Positions 1-8,960 of a stretch of DNA of 57,923 nt are shown piece by piece. Position numbers and translations under genes: made by a program. Origin of the DNA: CAYJBH01 sp964369965 (GTDB lineage: Bacteria > Bacillota > Clostridia > Oscillospirales > Ruminococcaceae); the NCBI GenBank assembly GCA_964369965.1, contig CAYJGF010000018.1, positions 1 through 57,923 on the forward strand, read 5' to 3'. A model generated the notes under the pieces. The model saw only the letters and a program-made list of their open reading frames with translations. It was not told the DNA's origin and searched no databases. The stretch's first letter is position 1, and every line of letters starts with the position of its first letter.

Positions 1-139
1 AGGCATATGTCCAGTAGCCGTCTTTGAGCGTGTTGCCCCAGTCGTGCGCACCGCTTGCAAGCACCGCGCCTTTTTCGTCGATTAACACCGCCTTAATTCG
101 AGTGGAGCCGAGTTCAATTCCGAGTGTTTGTTTTTGCAT
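1..139 (-). CDS. FGGY-family carbohydrate kinase, N-terminal part (cut by window edge)
   Basis: Only the first 46 codons are present; the gene runs off the left edge. The start ATG (137-139 on the minus strand) follows an AAAGGAGA ribosome site. The N-terminus reads as a phosphate-1 nucleotide loop of the sugar kinase/Hsp70/actin fold: GIELGSTRIKAVLID, then a second strand ending in ASG. In the FGGY family (xylulo-, glucono- and related kinases) this loop binds ATP. The substrate cannot be told from the fragment. It is the first visible gene of a leftward unit separate from the NhaC operon. The 115 bases to the next gene are AT-rich and show no clear terminator. Confidence 0.75.
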   Translation of the reverse strand, partial: MQKQTLGIELGSTRIKAVLIDEKGAVLASGAHDWGNTLKDGYWTYA

Positions 140-254
140 CGTCATCTCCTTTGAGTTTTCAACTGAATTAATATATTTTCTATGTATCATATATAAATTC
201 ATTTTAACAAATCTCTATGACAAACGCAAGGCTTTTTTATTATTCCTAATAAAA

Positions 255-917
255 CTAAATTATCGCCTCAACCGGACAGTTGATAAGGCAGTCACCGCAC
301 TCATCGCACCTGTGTTTATCGATGGTGAAAATGCCATTTTCCTCCTCAATCGCAAGAAAAGAACATTTTTCTTTGCAAACACCGCAAGAAATACATTTAT
401 CGTTGTCAATTTTCATCCCTTTGTATTCTTCAGCTATACCGTTGAAGGCAAAATACTCCCGTTCAAGTTTATTTTTTCTGTTGATTTTTTGGAAGTCATA
501 GTCAAAAACTTCACCCCTTGCCTTGGTGATGCAAAACACAACCATCGCGTTGTATTTCTCCCTATCTTTAATACAAAAATCAAATATAGGGTTTTGCTTT
601 GCTACGATATCCTCAATCGCAACCTCTGTGACCTCGCCGGTGAGTTTAACAAAATATCCACCGTCAAAGATGGGAAAACCGTTTTTATCGTGTTCTATTT
701 CCGGTCTTGCACAAAGTCCGCAGATGGATAATTTGCCGTTTGCCTTTAACTCTCGATAAAATCCTTTGGTATGCATGGTCATGAAATAAATTCCGTCGTC
801 ATCATATGCTCTAAGATGAGCAATCCTTGTCTCCGGCTCACCTTTTTCATTGATTGTTGCAAAGGTCAAACAACCTACTCTGTCAAATTTCTCATATATT
901 TCCTTGATTGTCATCAT
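255..917 (-). CDS. Pyridoxamine-5'-phosphate-oxidase-like flavin protein fused to a two-cluster ferredoxin domain
   Basis: 220 residues. About residues 1-140 look like an FMN-binding split-barrel (PNPOx-like) domain, with the early segment VGCLTFATINEKGEPETR typical of these folds. Residues about 170-218 hold two [4Fe-4S] motifs, CISCGVCKEKC and CDECGDCLINCP. This combination is seen in small anaerobe flavoproteins of unknown substrate, so a redox role is inferred and no reaction is claimed. The gene starts 1 nt after the stop of the upstream antiporter gene and is almost surely co-transcribed with it. Two tandem ATG codons (917 and 914) are possible starts; a GGGGG ribosome site favours the first. 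Confidence 0.75.
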   Translation of the reverse strand: MMTIKEIYEKFDRVGCLTFATINEKGEPETRIAHLRAYDDDGIYFMTMHTKGFYRELKANGKLSICGLCARPEIEHDKNGFPIFDGGYFVKLTGEVTEVAIEDIVAKQNPIFDFCIKDREKYNAMVVFCITKARGEVFDYDFQKINRKNKLEREYFAFNGIAEEYKGMKIDNDKCISCGVCKEKCSFLAIEEENGIFTIDKHRCDECGDCLINCPVEAII

Positions 918-918
918 T

Positions 919-2277
919 TTATACCCCCATCATACCGATTATTGTAAATAAAATAAGTGAAATTCCGAGTGCCACCAATGTGTATGGCAGTTGAGTTTTT
1001 ACGTGTGTTACCGCGTTGACACCGGTGACCGATGTGGTCAATATGACGCTGTCCGAGATAATGGAATTTTGGTCACCAAAGACCGAGCCGGAGACTATGG
1101 CGCCTAAAACAAGCGAAATATTGACATCGGACATTACCGCCATGGGGAGGATTAATCCGGTTACTATTGCGACCGTGCCCCCACTCGTTCCGGTGGAAAA
1201 GGCAATAATCGCCGATAATATCAGTGCTATAGCCGGCAACAACCCGGGGGAGATTACATCAAATATGCCGACAAGATACTCGGCAGTGCCTATTCTTGAT
1301 AAAAGTTCACTAAAAACAAGTGCGATTGCAAGGAGCAACGTCACCAAAAACATGGATTTCACCCCCTCAAAAAACCAGCCTAAACATTCTTTAATACTAC
1401 ATATCTTTTGAGCCGAATAAAATATCAATATGACTGCAAGCGTTAAAATACCACCGAAAAAAACCGCCGTGGCACCATCTCCGGCTAATATATTGCCTTT
1501 GCCGGTGATTAGCATTATCGCTAAAATAAAGGATACCAATAAAATGATGGGGACGACCATGTTGCGCGCCCTGCCATTCGAATTTGTCGCTTTTTTTTCG
1601 TCCTTTTCATCTTTAAAAGCATATTTTTTTATCGGACCTATTTCCAACTTTAAAATTACCGAAATCGCTAAAAAAACCAGCAGCGATATGGTATAAAATT
1701 GAAGTGGAACCGCCGCAATGACATAGGAAAAAGCATCCCCTGTTATGCCGTCAATCTGTGAAATCAAACCGGTCATGAGTGCCGCGGCACCTCCAAAAGG
1801 GATAATCCACGCAATGGGTGATGCGGTGGAGTTGGTAATGAGTGCAAGTTTTTCCCTGCTTATCTGCGCCTCTTTATATAGCGGTTTTCCTACTAAAGCG
1901 GTGATGGCTATAGAGCTGGTCATATCTACAAACATCACTATTCCAATAAGCATGGTAAACAACTGAACCATGACCTTGGATTTTATGTTCAGTTTTTTGC
2001 TCTGTAAATATGACATTAACCCCGAAACCCCTTTTGAGCGTTCGGTGGATTTTATTATTGCCCCAACTATAAGGATAAATAAAACCGTCTGTAGCGTGGA
2101 TATAGAGGAAAAGACATCCGCAATACTGCTAAAAAGCACAAATTTACCCTGCCGAACAATCACAAGCAACAACGATGAAGCAATTCCGACGGTGATTGCA
2201 ATAAAGGCATTTTTGCTGATAAAAATAAGTGCGAAACAAAGTATGATGGATATTAACGATAAAATTCCATAATCCAT
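919..2277 (-). CDS. NhaC-family Na+/H+ antiporter-like membrane transporter
   Basis: 452 residues with about 11-12 hydrophobic segments. The C-terminal half has the family signature: SGSVFGDQNSIISDSVIL followed by a histidine in VTHVKTQLPY, matching the conserved GDH/ISD and HVxTQLPY regions of the NhaC family (PF03553). Members exchange sodium for protons, and some carry malate/lactate or amino acids, so the ion specificity is not fixed by sequence. An AGGAGG ribosome site lies 9 nt before the ATG. The gene leads a two-gene operon with the flavin/Fe-S protein and is transcribed divergently from the hxlR-type regulator, which probably controls it. Confidence 0.85.
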   Translation of the reverse strand: MDYGILSLISIILCFALIFISKNAFIAITVGIASSLLLVIVRQGKFVLFSSIADVFSSISTLQTVLFILIVGAIIKSTERSKGVSGLMSYLQSKKLNIKSKVMVQLFTMLIGIVMFVDMTSSIAITALVGKPLYKEAQISREKLALITNSTASPIAWIIPFGGAAALMTGLISQIDGITGDAFSYVIAAVPLQFYTISLLVFLAISVILKLEIGPIKKYAFKDEKDEKKATNSNGRARNMVVPIILLVSFILAIMLITGKGNILAGDGATAVFFGGILTLAVILIFYSAQKICSIKECLGWFFEGVKSMFLVTLLLAIALVFSELLSRIGTAEYLVGIFDVISPGLLPAIALILSAIIAFSTGTSGGTVAIVTGLILPMAVMSDVNISLVLGAIVSGSVFGDQNSIISDSVILTTSVTGVNAVTHVKTQLPYTLVALGISLILFTIIGMMGV

Positions 2278-2293
2278 AAATGCTAACCTCCTC

Positions 2294-2387
2294 TTGACAT
2301 ATATTCTATGATATTATAATATATAGATACAGCCAATTTGTAAAGTAAGCACTATATTGTGCTATAGTTACCTTTTGGAAACTATAG
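2294..2387. promoter_or_regulatory. Divergent promoter region with HxlR-type operator
   Basis: The 122-bp space between the antiporter and regulator genes holds a TTGACA box (2294-2299) with TATAAT-like sequence 15-17 bp downstream (2315-2322), a likely plus-strand promoter for the regulator. Next to it is an inverted repeat: CTATAGTT (2362-2369) and AACTATAG (2380-2387) around an ACCTTTTGGA centre. The right arm abuts the AGGAGG ribosome site of the regulator, so binding there would give autorepression. The minus-strand promoter of the antiporter must lie in the same AT-rich stretch but is not clear. Confidence 0.5.
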
Positions 2388-2399
2388 GAGGAAAATGTT

Positions 2400-2723
2400 A
2401 TGAACCTACCCGCCTGTCCCGTTGAAACAACACTTACATTGATAAGCGACAAATGGAAGATACTGATAATTCGAGATTTAAACACCGGCACAAAAAGATT
2501 TGGGGAGCTTAAAAAATCACTTGATGGAATATCTCAAAAGGTCTTGACCTCAAACCTAAGACAGATGGAGGACCGAGGTCTTGTAAACAGAAAAGTGTAT
2601 GCCGAGGTGCCCCCAAAGGTGGAGTACTCCTTGACCGAACTCGGCGATAGTTTAAAGCCGGTTATATATGCTATGGAGGTTTGGGGACGTGATTACAAAT
2701 CGAGAATAAATGTCAAAAATTAA
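2400..2723 (+). CDS. HxlR-family transcriptional regulator
   Basis: 107 residues, the usual length for the family. The winged-helix signature is complete: CPVETTLTLISDKWKILIIRDL at residues 5-26, FGELKKSLDGISQKVLTSNLRQMEDRGLV in the recognition helix and wing, then VEYSLTELG. HxlR regulators bind as dimers, and many sense thiol-reactive or redox stress through the N-terminal cysteine, which is present here (Cys5). The upstream ATG at 2395 is followed at once by a stop in its own frame, so the start at 2400 with AGGAGG 8 nt upstream is chosen. The likely targets are itself and the divergent antiporter/flavin-protein operon. Confidence 0.9.
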   Translation: MNLPACPVETTLTLISDKWKILIIRDLNTGTKRFGELKKSLDGISQKVLTSNLRQMEDRGLVNRKVYAEVPPKVEYSLTELGDSLKPVIYAMEVWGRDYKSRINVKN

Positions 2724-2756
2724 CAGTGTTTGACAATTATTGACAATTTCCAGAAA

Positions 2757-5700
2757 TTACCTATAATAGTCAACAGCACTCTCAAAAAGCGGCATTGGTT
2801 TTGTACAAGGCACATTTTTATATAGTTTTTCCAACATTCTTTCACTGTGCCCCATCTTACCGTATACTCGACCGCACGGTGAAGTTATACCCTCTATAGC
2901 GGCAACACTCCCGTTGGGATTAAATGTTATATTATTGCTCGGCATATTGTCAAGGTCGACATACCGTGTTGCAATCTGTGCGTTTTGTTCAAGTTTTGAA
3001 AACATTTCATCACTGCAAACAACTCGTCCCTCACCATGGGATATCGGCACGGAATAGACCTCGCCGACCTTGCACCTTGCTAACCACGGTGTGTTTATCT
3101 GGCTTATGACGGTGCGAACCATTCTTGATTGATGTCGCCCGATGAGATTGTGGGCGAGCGTGGGCGCACCCTCTATGCGGTCGACTATCTCACCATATGG
3201 CACAAGACCGAGTTTTATGAGAGCTTGAAATCCGTTGCAGATGCCGAGCATAAGTCCGTCTCGATTTTTCAAAAGACCGCTTATCTGCTCTGCAATTGCC
3301 GAGTTGCGCAGAAATGATGTAATAAACTTTCCACTTCCGTCCGGCTCATCTCCGCCGGAAAATCCACCCGGCAAAACAATAACGTTGCACTCTCTTGCGA
3401 GTCTTGCAAACTCTTCTACCGACTGTTTAACACTGTCTGCTGTAAGATTTTTTATTAAAAACACCTCCGCTTTTCCACCTGCTCGCTCGATTGCCTTTGC
3501 GGTATCAAGCTCACAGTTGGTGCCGGGGAATGTCGGGATTAAAAAGGTTGGTTTAATTCCAATATTTACCATTGCAGGCTGCCATGATTTTTCAATCGGT
3601 TGAACTTTTGGTAATGTTTTGCTTGAGGCATGGTCTTTTGGATAGACATTATCCAATACATTATCATATAAAACAAGATATTTTTCTAATTCTTTAGTCG
3701 TGCCGTTGTGTGTACAGGAAAAATCTTCCATCGTATTCCCGAGTAAAATTCCATTTTTTGGAAGCACTCCTTTTTGAACCTCTAACACAAAACTACCGAT
3801 CGGCAAATCGATATCATTAATAATATTAAAACCAATTTTATTGCCGAGTGACATTTTGAAAAGTGTTGCTGATACGCCCTTGAAACCCACCGATGCCGCG
3901 GCACGAATTTTTTTCGATTTAGCAAGCTCGGTCACGGTATCAAAAACCTCTTTAAGAAAGTCTTTGTTCGGGATATCACCGTCCATTTGGGGGCAAAGCA
4001 CCACTATGTCACTGTCGGCATTCTTAAATTCCGAGGAAACGAGCGACTCACCATCGCATATAGACATAGCGAATGATATCAGTGTGGGCGGTACATCAAG
4101 CTCCTCAAACGTGCCGCTCATGGAGTCCTTGCCACCGATTGCGGCAACCTCAAAATCAAGTTGAGCAGACAGCGCACCAAGAAGTGCGGCTGTAGGTTTC
4201 CCAAAACGTTTCGGTGAGCTTGGGCGCTCAAAATATTCTTGAAAAGACAGGTAGCATTCCTTACCATACGCGCCCGACGCTACAATTTTACACAGTGAAT
4301 CCACAACCGCAAGATATGCACCTCGATATGGGTCTGCCTCCGACACAAAGGGGTCAAAACCGTAACTCATTACGGTTGCACGCTCGGAATTCGGCAGATA
4401 GGATGCCATAACATCGGACGGTGTTTTTTGATAGGTTCCCCCGTACGGCATAAAAGCGGAGACGGTGCCGATAGTGGAGTCAAATCTCTCCACAAGGCCG
4501 GTTTTGTCCGCTCCATTCAGCCCTGATATTGAATGTTCAAGACGTGTGAAAAAGTCAAGATTGTCAGATTTTTCCACCTTGTTCACAGGGGATATTTCTA
4601 CATTCACTTTTCGCTTTGCACCGTTTGTATCGAGAAAACTGCGCTCTAACTCTAATACTGTACTGCCGTCATAGAGCATACGCAAAATCGGCTCGTCGGT
4701 GATGGTGGCAATGATTGTAGCCTCAAGATTTTCATCCTGTGCGAGCAAAATAAACCTGTCTGCATCCTGTTTTTCAACGACTACTGCCATGCGTTCCTGC
4801 GATTCACTTATCGCCAGCTCGGTAGCGGAAAGACCGTCATATTTTTTCGGCACCTTTGACAGCTCGATAGTAAGTCCGTCCGCAAGCTCCCCAACAGCGA
4901 CCGCTACGCCACCTGCACCAAAGTCGTTACAACGTTTTATGAGCAATGAGGCATCACGGTTGGCGAAAAGTCGTTGCAGCTTGCGTTCCTCCGGAGCGTT
5001 GCCCTTTTGCACCTCCGCACCGCAGTTTTCAAGCGACGCGAGGTTGTGTGATTTTGATGAGCCGGTCGCTCCACCACACCCGTCACGACCTGTTTTCCCA
5101 CCGAGAAGAATGACGACATCGCCGTCGGCAGGGGTTTCTCTGCGAACCTGACTTTTCGGCACAGTTCCGATTACCGCGCCGACCTCCATGCGTTTTGCGG
5201 CATAGCCGGGATGATAAATTTCATCAACAATACCCGTTGCAAGACCTATCTGATTGCCATACGAACTATATCCACGAGCGGCATCCTCACATATTCTACG
5301 TTGCGGAAGTTTGCCGGGCATGGTTTTTTCGGTAGGGGCTGTCGGGTCGGCGGCGCCGGTGACACGCATCGCCTGATACACCCATGCTCTGCCGGATAGC
5401 GGATCGCGAATAGCTCCGCCGATACAGGTCGCCGCCCCACCAAAAGGCTCTATCTCGGTTGGGTGGTTGTGAGTCTCATTTTTAAAAAGAACGAGATAAT
5501 CCTCACCGTTCACCTCTGTGCGAACGGTGCAGGCATTAATCTCGGCAGATTCGTCAAGCAGTGGCAGTTTGCCGTCCGCCTTAAGACTTCTGGTGCCGAT
5601 GGTTGCCATATCCATCAATGTGACGGGGCGATCTCCCCGACCGAGTTTTTTGCGCAACTCTAAATATCTGTCAAATGCTTTTTCTACACGAGAGTCCTCT

Positions 5701-6407
5701 ATCTTGATGTCGGCGAGTTCCGAGTTAAAGGTGGTATGTCGGCAGTGGTCTGACCAGTAGGTGTCAATAACCTTGAGCTCTGTCAAACTGGGGTCACGAC
5801 CGATTTTATTGAAATATTGCACACAAAAATCGAGATCTGCTTTGTCCATCGACAGACCGTGCATTGTTACAAATTTTTCCAGCTCGTCACCTGCGAGACT
5901 CTGAAATCCGTCCAAAATCGGCGGCATTGGTTGTGACGATGTTTGCAACAACAATGTTTTGGGTATTTCAAGATTTGCTTTGCGACTTTCCACCGGGTTG
6001 ATAAGGTGTTTTTCTATTCGGAAAAGTTCATCTCGTGTCGGTATCCCCTCAAAAAGGAAAATTTTGGCACTTCGTATCGTAGGACGATTTATACCGAGTA
6101 CGAGCTGTATGCATTGAGCCGCGGAATCAGCACGTTGATCAAACTGACCGGGCAAGAACTCGGTCATTATCATCATGTCACCACCCTGTGGTAGGCTTTC
6201 ACTCACAATGTCGGTGACATTATCTGCCAGTACATTATGTGTGATTTTGTCAAATTCTTCCAGTGTCAATCCCTCGACAAGATAACGAACAATTATACGC
6301 ACCGACTTTATGCTGTCGACATGTAAAAATCCTTTAATCTCCGCTAAAAGGGCTGTTGCCTCATTATCAAAGCCATCACGTTTTTCGGTATAAAGTGGAT
6401 AGACCAT
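2757..6407 (-). CDS. purL: Phosphoribosylformylglycinamidine synthase (single-chain)
   Basis: 1216 residues. It converts FGAR, glutamine and ATP to FGAM, step four of purine synthesis, in the cytosol. It is the large one-chain form: AIR-synthetase-like ATP-binding halves (motifs SDHCRHTTF near residue 220 and LFKNETHNHPTEIEPFGGAA), followed from about residue 960 by a class I glutamine amidotransferase domain with TFPGTNCELD, the nucleophile Cys1057 in GICNGFQ, and SHGEGR near the C-terminus. It is the last gene of the leftward purine operon and ends convergently 33 bp from the HxlR-type gene, with no obvious terminator between them. Confidence 0.96.
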   Translation of the reverse strand: MVYPLYTEKRDGFDNEATALLAEIKGFLHVDSIKSVRIIVRYLVEGLTLEEFDKITHNVLADNVTDIVSESLPQGGDMMIMTEFLPGQFDQRADSAAQCIQLVLGINRPTIRSAKIFLFEGIPTRDELFRIEKHLINPVESRKANLEIPKTLLLQTSSQPMPPILDGFQSLAGDELEKFVTMHGLSMDKADLDFCVQYFNKIGRDPSLTELKVIDTYWSDHCRHTTFNSELADIKIEDSRVEKAFDRYLELRKKLGRGDRPVTLMDMATIGTRSLKADGKLPLLDESAEINACTVRTEVNGEDYLVLFKNETHNHPTEIEPFGGAATCIGGAIRDPLSGRAWVYQAMRVTGAADPTAPTEKTMPGKLPQRRICEDAARGYSSYGNQIGLATGIVDEIYHPGYAAKRMEVGAVIGTVPKSQVRRETPADGDVVILLGGKTGRDGCGGATGSSKSHNLASLENCGAEVQKGNAPEERKLQRLFANRDASLLIKRCNDFGAGGVAVAVGELADGLTIELSKVPKKYDGLSATELAISESQERMAVVVEKQDADRFILLAQDENLEATIIATITDEPILRMLYDGSTVLELERSFLDTNGAKRKVNVEISPVNKVEKSDNLDFFTRLEHSISGLNGADKTGLVERFDSTIGTVSAFMPYGGTYQKTPSDVMASYLPNSERATVMSYGFDPFVSEADPYRGAYLAVVDSLCKIVASGAYGKECYLSFQEYFERPSSPKRFGKPTAALLGALSAQLDFEVAAIGGKDSMSGTFEELDVPPTLISFAMSICDGESLVSSEFKNADSDIVVLCPQMDGDIPNKDFLKEVFDTVTELAKSKKIRAAASVGFKGVSATLFKMSLGNKIGFNIINDIDLPIGSFVLEVQKGVLPKNGILLGNTMEDFSCTHNGTTKELEKYLVLYDNVLDNVYPKDHASSKTLPKVQPIEKSWQPAMVNIGIKPTFLIPTFPGTNCELDTAKAIERAGGKAEVFLIKNLTADSVKQSVEEFARLARECNVIVLPGGFSGGDEPDGSGKFITSFLRNSAIAEQISGLLKNRDGLMLGICNGFQALIKLGLVPYGEIVDRIEGAPTLAHNLIGRHQSRMVRTVISQINTPWLARCKVGEVYSVPISHGEGRVVCSDEMFSKLEQNAQIATRYVDLDNMPSNNITFNPNGSVAAIEGITSPCGRVYGKMGHSERMLEKLYKNVPCTKPMPLFESAVDYYR

Positions 6408-6444
6408 CTACGTCCCAAACCTTTCTGAAATAATATGAATTAGT

Positions 6445-7701
6445 TTAAAATTTGCCTATGTCTCGCCGCAAATAACTGTTTTCAAACGAAATTTTATCGG
6501 TAATATTATACGCTTTTTTCAGTGCATCTTCGAGGCTCGGCGCAGTAGCCACCGCACCGAGAACACGCCCTCCCGAAGAGACTATATCATCACCGACAGA
6601 TTTAACTCCGGCAAAAAACACCTGCTCATCCTGTGACATCTCACCTGATATTTGGATATTTTTTCCAACTTCATAAGACGCCGGATATCCACCCGATGCC
6701 ATGACAACACACGCCGAGGCACAATCTTTAAAAGGCATTTCAAAGTCGCAAAGTCGCTCCTCGGTTACCGCCAAAAAGGCTTCAAACAGGTCAAAATCTA
6801 TCAGTGGCAGGACGGTTTGTGTCTCGGGATCGCCAAAACGGCAGTTATATTCCACCACCCTCGGACCGGACGGCGTCAACATCAAACCAAAGTATAGGCA
6901 GCCTTTAAACGGGCGCCCTTCGCTGTTCATCGCGTTGATACTCGGCAGGAAAATCTCCTCCATGCACCGCCTTTGCATCTCGGCATCATAAAATGGGTTG
7001 GGGGCGATAGCTCCCATTCCGCCGGTGTTTGCGCCGGTGTTTTGCTCCCCTACCCTCTTAAAATCCATTGACGAGGTCAGTGGTTTTACCGTTTTTGAAT
7101 CTACAAGGCAGAGCGCTGAAACCTCCGGACCTGTCATAAACTCCTCAATGACAACACGGTCACCGGCAGAACCAAAAACCTTGTTGTTGAAGATGTCAGA
7201 AATTGCCAGTTCCGCCTCACTGTAATCGGCGGCAAGGATAACACCTTTACCAAGGGCGAGTCCATCCGCCTTAATTACACTCGGGTAGGTGTTTTGTTCC
7301 TTTATATATGCAAGTGCGTCGTCAGCGTTGTCAAAAACCTCATAACGAGCGGTGGGGATGGCATATTTTTTCATCAAGTCTTTTGCAAAGACCTTGCTAC
7401 CCTCAATAGCGGCGGCGGCGGCTGTCGGGCCAAAACACGGTATACCGACGGCATTCAATCTGTCCACCGCGCCCAGCACAAGCGGATCGTCCGGTGCTAC
7501 AACGGCATATTCGATATTGTTGTCTTTTGCAAATTTTACCATGCCGTCAATATCGGTCGCCTTAATATCGACATTGGTTGCATACTTCGCCGTGCCTGCA
7601 TTGCCGGGCAAAACAAAAATCTTTGTGACCTTTTTGCTTTTTGAAATGTATTTTGTTATCGCGTGTTCACGCCCGCCACTGCCGACTATCATAACCCTCA
7701 T
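6445..7701 (-). CDS. purD: Phosphoribosylamine-glycine ligase
   Basis: 418 residues, normal length. It joins glycine to 5-phosphoribosylamine with ATP to give GAR, step two of purine synthesis. The protein begins MRVMIVGSGGREHAI, the N-terminal Rossmann-like segment of the family. It carries the ATP-grasp core: VIKADGLALGKGVILA near residues 142-157, EEFMTGPEVSALCLVD, and GMGAIAPNPFYD, then ECNCRFGD-like VEYNCRFGDPETQ. It lies 37 bp upstream of purL and 65 bp downstream of the AICAR transformylase gene in the same minus-strand operon. The start is preceded by AAAGGG. Confidence 0.96.
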   Translation of the reverse strand: MRVMIVGSGGREHAITKYISKSKKVTKIFVLPGNAGTAKYATNVDIKATDIDGMVKFAKDNNIEYAVVAPDDPLVLGAVDRLNAVGIPCFGPTAAAAAIEGSKVFAKDLMKKYAIPTARYEVFDNADDALAYIKEQNTYPSVIKADGLALGKGVILAADYSEAELAISDIFNNKVFGSAGDRVVIEEFMTGPEVSALCLVDSKTVKPLTSSMDFKRVGEQNTGANTGGMGAIAPNPFYDAEMQRRCMEEIFLPSINAMNSEGRPFKGCLYFGLMLTPSGPRVVEYNCRFGDPETQTVLPLIDFDLFEAFLAVTEERLCDFEMPFKDCASACVVMASGGYPASYEVGKNIQISGEMSQDEQVFFAGVKSVGDDIVSSGGRVLGAVATAPSLEDALKKAYNITDKISFENSYLRRDIGKF

Positions 7702-7766
7702 TGTAAATATTTCCCTTTCATTGACAATATTTTACAGTTAAATTTGTATGGTATAATTTTCCAGTT

Positions 7767-8945
7767 TTAGTGGTGGAAAAGTCTTATTCCGCAAAATGCC
7801 ATCGCAATATTATACTTGTTTGCGGTTGCTATGACCTGCTCATCGCGAACAGAGCCACCTGCCTCAACAATAAATCTCACACCGCTTGCCGCCGCACGCT
7901 CGATATTGTCCCCGAATGGGAAAAATGCATCACTTGCAAGGCTGACACCCTTTAATGATGAAAGGTAATCCGCTCGCTCCTGCTCGGTGATAACCTCCGG
8001 CTTTTCGGTGAAATATTTTTTATAGTTATCGTTTGCAATGAGTTCATCATATCTGCCGGCAACAAACAAGTCGACAGCATTATCTCTGTCGGCGCGTTTA
8101 ATATCAGACAAAAATGGCAGTGCAAGAGTTTTGGGGTGACGGCGCAAAAAGAATAGGTCCGATTTGTCACCGGCGAGCCGCGTGCAGTGAATTCGCGACT
8201 GTTGACCGGCACCAACACCGGTTGTCTGACCGCCAAAGGCATAGCAAACCGAGTTGGATTGGGTGTATTTTAGTGTTATCATCGCAAGCAAAAGATCCCG
8301 TTTTGCATCAATCGAAATATCTTTATTGTCGGTCACTACATTGTTTAAAATACTCTCGTCCAACTTTATCTCGTTTCGACCCTGTTCAAATGTAACGCCG
8401 AAAACATCCCGTCGTTCAACCGGCGCTGCTTTATACCCTCTGTTTATTTTAAGCACATTATACTTACCGTCACGTTTTGTTTTGAGGATTTCCAGCGCCT
8501 CTTCGGTGTAGTCCGGTGCGATAACCCCGTCCGAGACCTCACGTTTTAACAGCATTGCCGTCGCGCGGTCACAGGTGTCGGATAGTGCGACGAAATCGCC
8601 GAACGAGCAAAGACGGTCGGTCCCTCTTGCCCTTGCATATGCCGCCGCCTGCGGTGTCTCCTCATAGTCGTCGCCGACAAAAAACATCTGCTTTTCCACA
8701 TCGGACAGCGGTAGACCGAGTGCCGCACCGGCGGGACTGACATGCTTAAAGCTCGCCGCCGCCGCAAGCCCACAGGACAATTTTAACTCCGCAACAAGTT
8801 GCCATGCGTTGAGCGCATCCAAAAGATTGATATATCCCGGACTGCCGCATAGTACCTCAAAGGGTAGCTCCCCCTCCTGCATAAAAACGCGGGAGGGTTT
8901 TTGATTGGGGTTGCAACCGTATTTTAATAAAAGTTCACTGGGCAT
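7767..8945 (-). CDS. purH: AICAR formyltransferase, stand-alone domain of PurH
   Basis: 392 residues corresponding only to the transformylase half of bifunctional PurH; there is no N-terminal MGS-like IMP-cyclohydrolase domain. It begins with LKYGCNPNQKPSRVFM and has the AICAR-binding regions SFKHVSPAGAALG near residue 65 and GAGQQSRIHCTRLAGDK near residue 240, plus FPFGDNIERAAASGVRFIVEAGGSVRD close to the end. It transfers a formyl group from 10-formyl-THF to AICAR to make FAICAR. The missing ring-closing activity is supplied by the next gene upstream (8961-9662). The split arrangement is found in a number of Clostridia. An AAGGAAG ribosome site sits 5 nt before the ATG. Confidence 0.92.
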   Translation of the reverse strand: MPSELLLKYGCNPNQKPSRVFMQEGELPFEVLCGSPGYINLLDALNAWQLVAELKLSCGLAAAASFKHVSPAGAALGLPLSDVEKQMFFVGDDYEETPQAAAYARARGTDRLCSFGDFVALSDTCDRATAMLLKREVSDGVIAPDYTEEALEILKTKRDGKYNVLKINRGYKAAPVERRDVFGVTFEQGRNEIKLDESILNNVVTDNKDISIDAKRDLLLAMITLKYTQSNSVCYAFGGQTTGVGAGQQSRIHCTRLAGDKSDLFFLRRHPKTLALPFLSDIKRADRDNAVDLFVAGRYDELIANDNYKKYFTEKPEVITEQERADYLSSLKGVSLASDAFFPFGDNIERAAASGVRFIVEAGGSVRDEQVIATANKYNIAMAFCGIRLFHH

Positions 8946-8960
8946 TTCATCTTCCTTATA

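Noticed and set aside
2724..2756. Terminator between the HxlR-type gene and purL
   Set aside because: The 33-bp gap holds only TTGACAATT direct repeats and no stem followed by a T-run.
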